Part shown: in pieces, positions 19,907 through 28,497 of the stretch
How positions within the stretch are numbered: the stretch's first letter is position 1
Layout of the letters: each line of letters starts with the position of its first letter
Assembly (NCBI RefSeq): GCF_025273675.1
Contig: NZ_CP045809.1
Location: forward strand, 4,526,001 to 4,590,000
DNA: 64,000 bases
From: Gordonia pseudamarae
GTDB taxonomy: Bacteria > Actinomycetota > Actinomycetes > Mycobacteriales > Mycobacteriaceae
Reading direction: 5' to 3'
Program-made: the position numbers and the translations under genes
The notes under the pieces: generated by a model
Seen by the model: only the letters and a program-made list of their open reading frames with translations
What the model was told of the DNA's origin: nothing
Databases searched by the model: none

Positions 19907-20791
19907 GTGGGCAAACACTCCAAGCCGAGCAACCACGCGAAGTGGATGGTGACCGCCATGGTGCCGGTGGCGGGCGGCCTGGTGGCCACCGCCGCGGGAG
20001 CGGACGCGCACACCACCGGCATAAAGATGCTCGTCGACGCAGCCACTCCCAGCCCCGACAAGTCTGATCGGAACGGATCAGATCAGGGCACACCGGATCG
20101 GGGCACACCGGATCGGGGCGCACAGGATCGGGGCACTGCCGCAACGACCGGCAAGCACCGGACGCCGGAGGCGGCACCCGCGCCGGATCTGGTCGGCGTC
20201 ACCCCCGCCCGCCAGGTCGCAGGGCCCGCTTTCATCCCGCCGGCCCAGTCCTCCGCGGCTGTGTCGACGCCGTCCGCCGTCGCCACCGGCGAGATTCCCG
20301 TCATCAATTACAAGGCGTACAAGACGGCGGCCGACACCATGGCTCGCACCACGCCCGGCTGCGGCATCCCGTGGACCATCATCGGCGGCATCGGCCGCGT
20401 CGAGTCGCACCACGCCAACATGGGTGACGCATCGGCGGACGGCACGCTGAAGAACGCGATCTACGGTCCACGACTGGACGGCTCCCTCGCCGGCAACCAG
20501 GTGATCACCGACACCGACGGCGGTGCCCTCGACGGCGACGCGGCGTACGACCGCGCTGTCGGCCCGATGCAGTTCCTGCCGTCGACGTGGAGGCTGTACG
20601 CCGCCGACGGCAACGGTGACGGCAAGGCCGACCCGCAGAACCTGTACGACGCCGCGCTGACCACCGCCAGGTACCTGTGCGCCGAAGGCATCAACATGCG
20701 CACCGACGACGGTCAGACCCGGGCGATCCTGCGCTACAACCAGTCGTATCAGTACGTCGCCGACGTCCGCGGCTACGCCCGCAACTACTGA
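19907..20791 (+). CDS. secreted lytic transglycosylase (SLT-type)
   Basis: A 294-residue exported muralytic enzyme. An N-terminal hydrophobic signal (WMVTAMVPVAGGLVATAAGA) is followed by a disordered linker containing four 15-bp-encoded DRGTP-type repeats (20081-20140). The catalytic domain follows: WTIIGGIGRVESHH (the glutamate of the 'RVES' motif is the likely catalytic acid), GPMQFLPSTWRLYAADGNGDGKADPQN and DAALTTARYLC. These match actinobacterial lytic transglycosylases that cleave peptidoglycan glycan strands to 1,6-anhydroMurNAc. The GTG at 19907 has GGGAGG about 10 bases upstream. The upstream MtrA-like box would suit a cell-division hydrolase. Confidence 0.9.
   Translation: MGKHSKPSNHAKWMVTAMVPVAGGLVATAAGADAHTTGIKMLVDAATPSPDKSDRNGSDQGTPDRGTPDRGAQDRGTAATTGKHRTPEAAPAPDLVGVTPARQVAGPAFIPPAQSSAAVSTPSAVATGEIPVINYKAYKTAADTMARTTPGCGIPWTIIGGIGRVESHHANMGDASADGTLKNAIYGPRLDGSLAGNQVITDTDGGALDGDAAYDRAVGPMQFLPSTWRLYAADGNGDGKADPQNLYDAALTTARYLCAEGINMRTDDGQTRAILRYNQSYQYVADVRGYARNY
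20081..20140 (+). repeat. 15-bp tandem repeat, four copies, in the transglycosylase linker
   Basis: Four 15-bp units of the type GATCGGGGCACACCG at 20081, 20096, 20111 and 20126; the last is diverged. They encode the repeated D-R-G-T-P peptide and keep the frame. Confidence 0.9.
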
Positions 20792-20834
20792 CCGCCGGCG
20801 ACGTCGCCCTGATCCTGAGACCGGCCAACCTTGT

Positions 20835-20936
20835 CGGTTGAGGTGCGAGCTTGCGAGCCTCGAAACCTGGTGAGATGACAGTGCTATCTCACCAGGTTTC
20901 GAGGCTCGGTCGCTGGGCGACCTCGCACCTCAACCG
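20835..20936. repeat. 102-bp imperfect inverted repeat element (REP/MITE-like)
   Basis: The outer arms CGGTTGAGGTGCGAG (20835-20849) and its exact complement (20922-20936) and the inner arms (20853-20876 with 20885-20908, 23 of 24 paired) form one long hairpin. The right arm has extra bases GTCGCTGGGCGAC that can fold on their own. It lies between convergent genes. The GGTTGAGGTGCGAG / CTCGAAACC composition resembles dispersed extragenic repeats known from Gordonia and related actinobacteria; only one full copy is in this window. Confidence 0.85.
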
Positions 20937-21011
20937 CCGGGGTGGGCGGCGTTCCCGTCGGAACGGGCGGGAGCAAAACCTTGAGGGCTCAACCGGCAGA
21001 TGGCCGGTGAT

Positions 21012-22325
21012 TCAGGGAGTGGTGGAGAGGTAGAAGGCTTGCAGGGCGGCGGAATACATGGGGACGTCGTGGGTGCCCATGAGTTCGCGGGAGCTGTGCA
21101 TCGCGAGTTGGGGGGCGCCGACGTCGACGGTGCGCAGGCCGGTACGGGTGGCGGTGATGGGACCGATCGTCGACCCGCAGGGCAGGTCGGCACGATGGGT
21201 GTACCGCTGTAGCGGCACCCCGGCGTCGGCGCAGGCGACCGCGAACACCGCCTCCCCCAAGGAATCCGAGGCATAGCGCAGATTCTGGTTCACCTTGAGG
21301 ACCGGGCCGCCGTTGATGGCGATGCGGTGGTTGGGCTCATGACGGTCGGGATAGTTGGGGTGGGTGGCGTGCGCCATGTCGCCGGATACACAGAAACTGG
21401 CCGCCATCGACTGCAGGTAGTCGGCACGAGATCCGCCCTCGGCCAACACGATTCGTTCGCAGATCGTTGCCAGGAAGTCGGAGGCCGCACCGCGTTCGGA
21501 ACCGCTGCCCACCTCCTCATGATCGAAGAGCGCGAGCATCCGGGTAAACCCGGCGGACACTCCGGCGTCGGCGTCGAGCAACGCCCGCAGACCCGCATAA
21601 CAGGTGCCCTGGTTGTCCAGGCGCGGGGCGCTCAGCAGATCTTGCTCGGCACCGATGATCCGCGACGGGGTGACATCGTGCGCCATCAGATCCCAGCCGA
21701 GCAGATCGCCCGGTTCGATGCCGGCACGCCGGGCCACCCAGGCCAGAATGTCGGGCTCGGCGTCCGCGGTGTGCCAGATGGCGTTGACGTCGCCCTGCGG
21801 GTCGGGGGACACGCCCTTGCGGTCCTCGGACAGGTGGATCGCCAGTTGCGGCACCCGCAACACCGGCTCGTCGACCAGCACCAGCCGATGCGCCACACCG
21901 TCCTCGGTACGGTAGGCCAGCCGCCCGGACAGGCCGAGGTCGCGGTCGAGCCACGAGTTGAGCCAGGCTCCGCCGTATGGTTCGAGCGCCACCACCCCGA
22001 CACCGGCGTCGTTGCGGTCCGGGTGCTGCTTGAGCCGTAGATTGGGTGAATCGGTGTGCCCGCCGACAATCCGGAAACCGGCCACGGTATCGGCGCCGCC
22101 GGACCCGACGAGATCTCCCGTCGCTTCGCTCGCCCAGGCGATAATCGATCCGCCCCGGATCACGTAGTGCCGGCCGGCCGCCGACGGCCAATTCCGCTCC
22201 TCGTACAGCCGGGTGTAGCCGGCGGCGTCGAGAACGTCCGCGGTGGTGGCGCACACATGGAACGGAGACGGCGAGGCGTCGATGAATTCACCGAGACCAG
22301 CCGCCGACGCACTGGTGGAGATCAT
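21012..22325 (-). CDS. M18 family aminopeptidase
   Basis: A 437-residue dinuclear-zinc aminopeptidase. Expected metal-site motifs are present: [12 protein letters not shown] near residue 92, a central conserved block [12 protein letters not shown], the glutamates in [15 protein letters not shown], and the C-terminal [16 protein letters not shown]. It removes N-terminal residues, with a preference for acidic ones in the family. It follows purQ by 11 bases and is probably co-transcribed with purS-purQ. A copy of the dispersed GGGCGAGCG repeat at 22112-22135 encodes WASEATGD near residue 65. Confidence 0.93.
   Translation of the reverse strand: MISTSASAAGLGEFIDASPSPFHVCATTADVLDAAGYTRLYEERNWPSAAGRHYVIRGGSIIAWASEATGDLVGSGGADTVAGFRIVGGHTDSPNLRLKQHPDRNDAGVGVVALEPYGGAWLNSWLDRDLGLSGRLAYRTEDGVAHRLVLVDEPVLRVPQLAIHLSEDRKGVSPDPQGDVNAIWHTADAEPDILAWVARRAGIEPGDLLGWDLMAHDVTPSRIIGAEQDLLSAPRLDNQGTCYAGLRALLDADAGVSAGFTRMLALFDHEEVGSGSERGAASDFLATICERIVLAEGGSRADYLQSMAASFCVSGDMAHATHPNYPDRHEPNHRIAINGGPVLKVNQNLRYASDSLGEAVFAVACADAGVPLQRYTHRADLPCGSTIGPITATRTGLRTVDVGAPQLAMHSSRELMGTHDVPMYSAALQAFYLSTTP
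22112..22135 (-). repeat. dispersed 24-bp repeat copy in the aminopeptidase gene
   Basis: On the minus strand it reads GGGCGAGCGAAGCGACGGGA then GAT, differing from the ligase-gene unit (657-760) at only a couple of positions. It is in frame and encodes a surface-type segment between conserved blocks. Confidence 0.75.
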
Positions 22326-22336
22326 GTCGCCGACGC

Positions 22337-23017
22337 TCAGACTGCGGCGAGAACGGAGTCGATGGCCGAGTAGAACAGGCCCAGACCGTCGTCGCTCGGC
22401 CCGGTCAGCGCCTCGGTGGCGTGCTCGGGGTGCGGCATGAGCCCGACAACGCGGCCGGTCTCATCGGTGATACCGGCGATGTTCAGGGTTGATCCGTTGG
22501 GGTTGCCGCCCGCGTAGGTGAACACGATGCGGCCCTCGCCCTCGAGCTCTTCGAGTTTGCGCTGCGGCGCCACGAAGCGGCCCTCACCCGACTTGAGCGG
22601 GATCAGGATCTCCGCACCGCGCTCGAACCGTCCGGTCCAGGCGGTGGTGTTCGACTCCACGCGCAGCCATTCGTCGCGGCAGATGAAGTGCAGGCCCTCG
22701 TTGCGGATGAGGGCACCGGGCAGCAGACCGGCCTCGCACAGGATCTGGAAGCCGTTGCAGATACCCAGGACCGGCATGCCCTTGCCCGCGGCGTCGACCA
22801 CGGACTGCATCACCGGCGCGAACCGGGCGATGGCGCCGGCCCGCAGATAGTCGCCGTAGGAGAAGCCGCCGGGCACGATGACCGCGTCGACCCCTTTGAG
22901 ATCGTCGTCGCCGTGCCACAGCGCGACCGGCTCGGCACCGGCCAGACGCGCGGCCCGTGCGGCGTCGACGTCGTCGAGAGTTCCGGGGAAGGTGATCACA
23001 CCGATACGCACTGCCAT
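22337..23017 (-). CDS. purQ: phosphoribosylformylglycinamidine synthase subunit PurQ
   Basis: A 226-residue glutaminase subunit of FGAM synthase, step 4 of purine synthesis. It supplies ammonia from glutamine to PurL. The class I amidotransferase nucleophile is in [10 protein letters not shown], with [12 protein letters not shown] near the N-terminus and the His/Glu pair in LMPHPEHA near the C-terminus. It follows purS by four bases, the usual purS-purQ order of three-part FGAM synthase. PurL is not in the window. Confidence 0.98.
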   Translation of the reverse strand: MAVRIGVITFPGTLDDVDAARAARLAGAEPVALWHGDDDLKGVDAVIVPGGFSYGDYLRAGAIARFAPVMQSVVDAAGKGMPVLGICNGFQILCEAGLLPGALIRNEGLHFICRDEWLRVESNTTAWTGRFERGAEILIPLKSGEGRFVAPQRKLEELEGEGRIVFTYAGGNPNGSTLNIAGITDETGRVVGLMPHPEHATEALTGPSDDGLGLFYSAIDSVLAAV

Positions 23018-23021
23018 GAGC

Positions 23022-23258
23022 TCAGCTCACCCGCGAGACGCTGAAATTTTCGATGACCGTATTGGTCAGCAGTTCTTCGGCGATCCGCTCGAGCGTGGCG
23101 TCGTCGACCGAGTCGTCGACCTCCAGCTCGAACCGCTTGCCCTGCCGCACGTCCGCGATCCCGGCGACACCGAGACGACCGAGCGCCCCGACGATCGCCT
23201 GGCCCTGCGGATCGAGAATTTCGGCCTTGGGCATCACATCGACCACCACTCGCGCCAT
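23022..23258 (-). CDS. purS: phosphoribosylformylglycinamidine synthase subunit PurS
   Basis: A 78-residue protein of the normal PurS size. It bridges PurQ and PurL in the complex and has no catalytic residues. The start sequence [18 protein letters not shown] and the motif GKRFELEV are characteristic. First gene of a purS-purQ-aminopeptidase unit; the 180-bp gap upstream to the peroxidase gene holds its promoter. Confidence 0.97.
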   Translation of the reverse strand: MARVVVDVMPKAEILDPQGQAIVGALGRLGVAGIADVRQGKRFELEVDDSVDDATLERIAEELLTNTVIENFSVSRVS

Positions 23259-23441
23259 CGTCCGTACGCTCCTCGTCTGTTGCGGAATGGGCCGGCGCGT
23301 CCGCCGTCGCCACGCGCGCGACAGGCATCCACCGTCGTATCGTGCGCGATAAGCACGGTCCCGTCGCCGCGCTCGCCCTCGCTCACCTTACCGGGTAGCA
23401 CTGGTCCGGGCGCATCGCGCGGCGACGACTCCGGTCTCGGG

Positions 23442-23927
23442 TCAGGCGAGTGCGGCCTCGATGGCCTCGATCACCTCGGGTGCATCGGGTTCGGTGCGTG
23501 GCCGGAAGCGGCCCACCACACCGCCGTCCGCGCCGACGAGGAACTTCTCGAAGTTCCACTGGATGTCACCGGCCTCGCCGGCGGCGTCGGGGGTCCGGGT
23601 GAGTTCGGCGTACAGCGGGTGCCGGTCGTCACCGTTGACGTCGACCTTTTCCAGGAGCGGGAAGCTGACGCCGTAGGTGACCGAGCAGAAGGTGGCGATC
23701 TCCTCGGCCGAGCCCGGTTCCTGTCCGGCGAACTGGTTACACGGCACACCCACCACGGTGAGACCACGGCCGCCGTAGGTCTCGGCGAGCTTCTCCAGCG
23801 CGGTGTACTGCGGGGTGAGCCCGCACTTGCTGGCGACGTTCACCACCAGCAGCGGCCCGGCGAAGGTGCTCAGGTCCAGATCGGAACCGTCGAGGGCGTG
23901 TACGGGGATCTCTTTGATATTGGCCAT
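23442..23927 (-). CDS. glutathione peroxidase family protein (Cys type)
   Basis: A 161-residue thiol peroxidase of the GPx fold. It has the catalytic cysteine in NVASKCGLT near residue 36, the conserved GVPCNQFAGQEPG (with the Gln and a second Cys), and IQWNFEKFLV (the Trp and Asn of the tetrad). It is a cysteine rather than selenocysteine enzyme, so it probably runs on thioredoxin or mycothiol systems. ATG at 23927 chosen; an in-frame TTG three codons upstream is less likely. Confidence 0.95.
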   Translation of the reverse strand: MANIKEIPVHALDGSDLDLSTFAGPLLVVNVASKCGLTPQYTALEKLAETYGGRGLTVVGVPCNQFAGQEPGSAEEIATFCSVTYGVSFPLLEKVDVNGDDRHPLYAELTRTPDAAGEAGDIQWNFEKFLVGADGGVVGRFRPRTEPDAPEVIEAIEAALA

Positions 23928-24025
23928 GCGAGCCAAGGGTAGTCATACCCGGGACCGGTTGCGTGTGCGCGCTCACACCGATCCTCATCGGTGCTCAACG
24001 TCACCAATACTTGCGTGATCGAAAT

Positions 24026-24049
24026 AGTTGCACATGAGTTAGTATTTTC
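24026..24049 (+). promoter_or_regulatory. conserved promoter/operator motif of marR-MFS module 1
   Basis: AGTTGCA-N2-TG-N3-TA-N-TATTT, with TAGTAT at 24040-24045 six bases before the GTG start. A matching sequence with the same spacing precedes module 2 (26276-26300). The TASTAT hexamer so near the start codon fits a -10 element of a leaderless transcript, and the TTGCA part may be a MarR operator. Inferred from conservation. Confidence 0.5.
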
Positions 24050-24051
24050 AG

Positions 24052-24588
24052 GTGCCTTCACCAACCCGTATCGCCACAGAACCCGGCCACGCGCCGGCGT
24101 CTCATCCGGGCGAGTCGGCGACGTGTGCGGCATTGACCGAGTTCCTGCACAGATTCATGGCCGTCGCCAAGACCAACGCGACGGACTTTCTGGCCGAGTC
24201 CGAGCTGACACTGTCCCAGCTGAAGGTGTTGTTCGCCCTCGGCAGCAGTGACGGCCCGATGTCGGTCAACGAACTCGCCGATCGGATCCACCTGTCCCTG
24301 GCGGCCACCGGACGCATCATCGACAAGCTCGTCGGTGTCACGCTGGTGAACCGTCGCGAGGACACGGTCGACCGGCGGGTCAAACGAATCTCGCTGACCG
24401 ACTCCGGGCAGGAGTTCATCGATTCCGAACGCGCCGTCATGGACGACACCATCACACGCTTCGTGAGCACCCTGCCCGCGGACATCGGCGAACAACTTCG
24501 GGCGGCGCTCGACCGGATCGTCCGCGCCGACACCGACTACTTCGCCGCCTGCAGCCACTCGCCGCGCACCGCCGCGCACCCCGTCTGA
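24052..24588 (+). CDS. MarR family transcriptional regulator (module 1)
   Basis: A 178-residue winged-helix regulator. The HTH and recognition helix are in NELADRIHLSLAATGRIIDK (about 80-100), and the wing is RREDTVDRRVKRISLT. Such proteins usually repress a neighbouring efflux gene until a phenolic or drug ligand binds. The start is GTG, apparently leaderless. The MFS transporter gene follows after 37 bases. It is clearly paralogous to the regulator at 26304. Confidence 0.92.
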   Translation: MPSPTRIATEPGHAPASHPGESATCAALTEFLHRFMAVAKTNATDFLAESELTLSQLKVLFALGSSDGPMSVNELADRIHLSLAATGRIIDKLVGVTLVNRREDTVDRRVKRISLTDSGQEFIDSERAVMDDTITRFVSTLPADIGEQLRAALDRIVRADTDYFAACSHSPRTAAHPV

Positions 24589-24625
24589 CGTCACGGCCCA
24601 CCCCGCAACGAACAGGAATACCCCC

Positions 24626-26176
24626 ATGTCCTCAACCACCGGCAATTCGCCGGCGACCACCGAGACGCCACCGGGCGGTCCACTCGACCGCAAGGTGTTG
24701 CTCATCGCCGGTGTCGTCGTCCTCGGCGCCATCATGTCGATCCTCGACGTCACCATCGTCGCGGTCGCGCAGAACACCTTCCAGCAGGAATTCGGCACCG
24801 ACGCGGCGGGGGCCGCATGGACGATGACCGGCTACACCCTGGCCCTGGCCGCGGTGATCCCGCTCTCGAGCTGGGCGGTGGCCCGGTTCGGCGCACGCAA
24901 CGTGTACCTGACCTCACTTGTGCTGTTCACCATCGGATCGGCCTTGTGCGCGATGGCCTCCAGCATCGGAATGCTGGTGGCGTTCCGGGTGATCCAGGGC
25001 CTCGGCGGCGGTCTGTTGATGCCCGTCGGCATGATGATCCTGACCAAGGCGGCCGGCCCCGATCGCGTCGGTTCGGTGATGGCGGTGCTCGGTATCCCGA
25101 TGCTGCTCGGCCCCATCGCCGGCCCCATCCTCGGCGGATTGCTCATCGAGACCGCCAGCTGGCACTGGGTGTTCCTGATCAACGTGCCGGTCGGCATCGT
25201 CGCCTTCGTATACTCATGGATCATCCTGCGCGACAAGGAAGAAACCAGCCGGCCGTCCATCGACATCGTCGGCCTGATGTTGCTCTCCCCCGGCCTGGCG
25301 CTGTTCCTGTACGGCATCTCCACCAGCGCCGAAGAGGGAACCTTCATCGCGGCCAAGGTCCTCGTCCCGGCCGCCGTCGGCCTGGTGCTGATCCTGGCCT
25401 TCATCGCCCACGCGCTGCGCAGCAAGGCCCCGCTGCTGGATCTGCGTCTGTTCCGTAACCGGACGCTGTCGATCTCGGTGATCGCGATGACCCTGTTCAT
25501 GATCGCGTTCTTCGGTGCGGCGCTGCTGTACCCGCAGTACTTCATCGGCATCCGCGGCGAATCGACCCTGTCGGCGGGCCTGCTGCTGGCCCCGCAGGGC
25601 ATCGGCGCGATGCTGACGATGCCGATCGCCGGTCGGCTCACCGACAAGATGGGCCCCGGAAAGTTCGTCCTGGGCGGCCTGGTCCTGATCGCGCTCGGTG
25701 TGGGCACCTTCACCTTCCTGGCGGCCGACAGTTCCTACTGGCTGCTGTGCGGTGCGCTGTTCGTGCAGGGCATGGGTATGGGCATGACCATGATGCCGAT
25801 CATGTCGGCGGCGCTGGCCACCCTGAAGACCGAGCAGGTTCCCGACGGCTCGACGCTGGTGAACGTCGTCCAGCAGACCGCCTCGTCGATAGGCACCGCC
25901 ATCATCTCGGTGCTGCTCGCCTCCAACCTGGCCGCGCACGCCGAGTCGAAGCTGGCGATCGCCTCGAACGCCGCACCCGAGCAGTACGACAAGCTCGTCG
26001 CGGCCGGTCAGGCACCGGCCGAGGTGCCCGCCCAGTGGCTGGATTGGGGCGCCTCCGCCTTCGCCGGAGCGTTCGTCGTCTCCGCCGTGCTCATCGTGGT
26101 CACCTTCGTCCCGGCGTTCTTCCTGCCGCGCAAGCGCGTGGCCACCGCCGAGTCGGTGCCCGTGCTGATGCACTGA
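24626..26176 (+). CDS. DHA2 family MFS multidrug efflux transporter (module 1)
   Basis: A 516-residue protein with 14 predicted transmembrane helices, the EmrB/QacA type of proton-driven drug exporter. Family motifs include LDVTIVAVAQNTFQ in helix 1, WTMTGYTLALAAVIPLS, and motif C-like GPIAGPILGG. Expected substrates are hydrophobic or cationic toxic compounds. Controlled presumably by the MarR protein just upstream. A terminator follows at 26194. It is closely similar over most of its length to the transporter at 26876. Confidence 0.93.
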   Translation: MSSTTGNSPATTETPPGGPLDRKVLLIAGVVVLGAIMSILDVTIVAVAQNTFQQEFGTDAAGAAWTMTGYTLALAAVIPLSSWAVARFGARNVYLTSLVLFTIGSALCAMASSIGMLVAFRVIQGLGGGLLMPVGMMILTKAAGPDRVGSVMAVLGIPMLLGPIAGPILGGLLIETASWHWVFLINVPVGIVAFVYSWIILRDKEETSRPSIDIVGLMLLSPGLALFLYGISTSAEEGTFIAAKVLVPAAVGLVLILAFIAHALRSKAPLLDLRLFRNRTLSISVIAMTLFMIAFFGAALLYPQYFIGIRGESTLSAGLLLAPQGIGAMLTMPIAGRLTDKMGPGKFVLGGLVLIALGVGTFTFLAADSSYWLLCGALFVQGMGMGMTMMPIMSAALATLKTEQVPDGSTLVNVVQQTASSIGTAIISVLLASNLAAHAESKLAIASNAAPEQYDKLVAAGQAPAEVPAQWLDWGASAFAGAFVVSAVLIVVTFVPAFFLPRKRVATAESVPVLMH

Positions 26177-26193
26177 CCCCACCGCAACACCTC

Positions 26194-26230
26194 CTGCGCC
26201 CGTACCGAGTTCACCCCGGTACGGGCGCAG
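26194..26230 (+). terminator. terminator between the two marR-MFS modules
   Basis: Perfect 14-bp arms (CTGCGCCCGTACCG and its complement) with a nine-base loop, followed by a short T-containing stretch (TCGTCTTTG). It separates module 1 from module 2, so each has its own promoter. Confidence 0.85.
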
Positions 26231-26275
26231 TCGTCTTTGTGTAGCCACTATCCGCATTATTTGCTCTGGTGCGAA

Positions 26276-26300
26276 AGTTGCATCTGCACTACTATTTGTC
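26276..26300 (+). promoter_or_regulatory. conserved promoter/operator motif of marR-MFS module 2
   Basis: AGTTGCATCTGCACTACTAT then TTGTC. It shares 16 of 22 aligned bases, with no gap, with the motif before module 1. TACTAT ends 8 bases before the ATG at 26304. Confidence 0.5.
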
Positions 26301-26303
26301 GCC

Positions 26304-26879
26304 ATGCCATCGGACATCGAGCCGGACACCGATCCCCTTACGCCGGCAGGCCTCGACCCCGCCGCCTCCCCGGATCCACCCGCGAAACCTCCAGGCCCCG
26401 ATTCCGTCGAAGCCGTCTCCAACGCACTGGTCGAGTTCCTCGACCGGATGTTCATCACCTGCCGCACCGATGCGCTGGACTCGCTGGCCAGCACCGAACT
26501 GAGCTTCTCCCAGGTACGCGTGCTGTTCACCCTCGGCTTCCACAACATCCCGCTCCCGGTCAACGAGATAGCCGAACACGTCAACCTGTCGGTGGCGGCG
26601 GCCGGGCGCACCATCGACAAGCTCGTGACCGCCGGACTCGTCGACCGCCGCGAGGACACCACCGACCGCCGCATCAAACGCATCTCGCTCAGTGCCGACG
26701 GCCGCCACTTCGTCGACTCGCATTCGGCGTTCCGCCATGACGCGATCCGCAACTTCGTCACCGCCCTGCCCACCGGCGACCGGCTACGCCTCGGCGCGGC
26801 GATCACCCCGATCCTCGTCGACGACTGCTTTCCCCGTCCGCAGCAGGTAACCCAGCACACACCACAGGAGAACCAGTGA
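26304..26879 (+). CDS. MarR family transcriptional regulator (module 2)
   Basis: A 191-residue paralogue of the regulator at 24052, with a longer Pro-rich N-terminus. The HTH is NEIAEHVNLSVAAAGRTIDK and the wing RREDTTDRRIKRISLS. Its last four bases overlap the GTG start of the transporter gene (GTGA), so the pair is translationally coupled, unlike module 1 where there is a 37-base gap. Confidence 0.92.
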   Translation: MPSDIEPDTDPLTPAGLDPAASPDPPAKPPGPDSVEAVSNALVEFLDRMFITCRTDALDSLASTELSFSQVRVLFTLGFHNIPLPVNEIAEHVNLSVAAAGRTIDKLVTAGLVDRREDTTDRRIKRISLSADGRHFVDSHSAFRHDAIRNFVTALPTGDRLRLGAAITPILVDDCFPRPQQVTQHTPQENQ

Positions 26880-28417
26880 CCGATTCACCCGCCGGCGACG
26901 CGCCGCCGCACAAGACCACACTCGACAAACAGGTACTCGTCATCGCCGGCGTCGTCGTGCTCGGCGCCATCATGTCGATCCTCGACGTCACCGTCGTGTC
27001 CGTCGCGCAGAACACCTTCCAGAACGAATTCGGCACCGACGCCGCCGGTGCCGCCTGGACGATGACCGGCTACACCCTGGCCCTGGCCGCGGTGATCCCA
27101 CTCTCGGCGTGGGCCGCCGGTCGCTTCGGCACCAAGCGGGTATTCCTGACGTCGGTGATCCTGTTCACCCTCGGCTCGGCGCTGTGCGCGCTGGCCACCA
27201 GTATCGAACTGCTCGTCGCGTTCCGGATGCTTCAGGGCCTCGGCGGCGGTCTGCTCATGCCGATCGGCATGATGATCCTCACCAAGGCGGCCGGACCCGA
27301 ACGGATGGGCTCGGTGATGGCCGCGCTCGGCATCCCCATGCTGCTCGGCCCGATCGCCGGCCCGATCCTCGGCGGCTTCCTGATCGAACAGCTCAGCTGG
27401 CACTGGATCTTCCTGATCAACCTGCCGATCGGAGTCATCGCCTTCATCTACGCGGCGGTGGTCCTGGACAAGAACTTCGAACCCGCGCGATCGACCATCG
27501 ACGTGATCGGCCTTCTGCTGCTCTCCCCCGGCCTGGCACTGTTCCTGTTCGGTCTGTCCGGCAGCGCCGAGGAGGGCACCTTCGCCTCCACCCGGGTGCT
27601 GCTGCCCGCCGCCATCGGGCTCGCCCTGATCGCCGGGTTCGTCATGCACGCCCTGCGCACCGAGAAACCGCTGCTCGACCTGCGGTTGTTCACCAACCAC
27701 ACGCTGCGCACCGCGCTCATCACGATGACGATGTTCGCCATCGCGTTCTTCGGCTCCACCCTGCTGTTCCCGCAGTACTTCATCGGTGTGCGCGGTGAGG
27801 GCACGATGATGGCCGGGCTCCTGCTCGCGCCGCAGGGCATCGGCGCAATGGTGACGATGCCGATCGCCGGCCGGCTCACCGACCGGATGGGCCCGGGCAA
27901 GTTCGTCCTCGCCGGCGTCACGCTGATCTTCCTCGGCCTGATCCCGCTGACCTTCCTCGCCGCCGACACCTCGTACTGGCTGATCGGTGCGGCCCTGTTC
28001 GTGCAGGGCCTGGGCATGGGCATGACGATGACCCCGATCATGACCTCGGCCCTGGCCAAACTGCGCCCCACCCAGGTACCCCACGGATCGACCCTGCTGA
28101 ACGTGACCCAGCAGACCGCGTCGTCGATCGGTACGGCACTGTTCTCGGTGCTGCTGGCCACCAACCTGAGCAGCCACAAGGAATCCGGGCTGGCCATCCT
28201 GTCGAACGCCTCGGAGGAGGACTACGCCGAACTGGTCAAGGCCGGTGTCGCACCGCCGCAGCCGCAGGAACAGTGGTTCGAGTGGGCCGCATCGGCTTTC
28301 GGGACCACCTTCATCGTCGCCTGCATCCTGGTCGCCGCCACGGTCATCCCGGCGTTCTTCCTGCCGCGCACCCGGATCGCCCCGGCCGACGACGCGCCGC
28401 CCATGATCGCGCACTGA
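26876..28417 (+). CDS. DHA2 family MFS multidrug efflux transporter (module 2)
   Basis: A 513-residue 14-helix transporter. It shares long identical runs with the protein at 24626, for example VVLGAIMSILDVT and FGTDAAGAAWTMTGYTLALA, so the two arose by duplication. Differences cluster in the middle helices and the C-terminal third, where substrate choice may have diverged. It ends 10 bases before a perfect 70-bp palindrome. Confidence 0.93.
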   Translation: MTDSPAGDAPPHKTTLDKQVLVIAGVVVLGAIMSILDVTVVSVAQNTFQNEFGTDAAGAAWTMTGYTLALAAVIPLSAWAAGRFGTKRVFLTSVILFTLGSALCALATSIELLVAFRMLQGLGGGLLMPIGMMILTKAAGPERMGSVMAALGIPMLLGPIAGPILGGFLIEQLSWHWIFLINLPIGVIAFIYAAVVLDKNFEPARSTIDVIGLLLLSPGLALFLFGLSGSAEEGTFASTRVLLPAAIGLALIAGFVMHALRTEKPLLDLRLFTNHTLRTALITMTMFAIAFFGSTLLFPQYFIGVRGEGTMMAGLLLAPQGIGAMVTMPIAGRLTDRMGPGKFVLAGVTLIFLGLIPLTFLAADTSYWLIGAALFVQGLGMGMTMTPIMTSALAKLRPTQVPHGSTLLNVTQQTASSIGTALFSVLLATNLSSHKESGLAILSNASEEDYAELVKAGVAPPQPQEQWFEWAASAFGTTFIVACILVAATVIPAFFLPRTRIAPADDAPPMIAH

Positions 28418-28426
28418 GTCACCTCG

Positions 28427-28496
28427 ACAACTTCGTCCGATATAGGGTCCCGCTCGGGCATATGCCCGAGCGGGACCCTATATCGGACGAAGTTGT
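28427..28496. terminator. perfect 70-bp palindrome between convergent genes
   Basis: Every base from 28427 pairs with its partner up to 28496, with no loop and no mismatch; the centre is CATATG at 28459-28464. It occupies almost the whole 80-bp gap between the MFS gene and the prolyl oligopeptidase gene, whose stop codon is one base further on. It can act as a bidirectional terminator, but it is far longer and more perfect than termination needs. Confidence 0.85.
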
Positions 28497-28497
28497 G

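Noticed and set aside
23952..23979. GTGTG-N6-CACAC near 23961 as a fourth CRP site
   Set aside because: The TGTGC and TCACA halves are only four bases apart, not six, so it does not fit the consensus spacing.
26885..28414. Gln/Arg/Asp-rich open frame opposite the second MFS transporter
   Set aside because: Mirror of the transporter codons; no hydrophobic or domain structure of its own.
24626..28417. Efflux modules as part of a genomic island
   Set aside because: Codon use and GC look like the neighbours, and no integrase, tRNA or direct-repeat boundary is visible; duplication in place is simpler.
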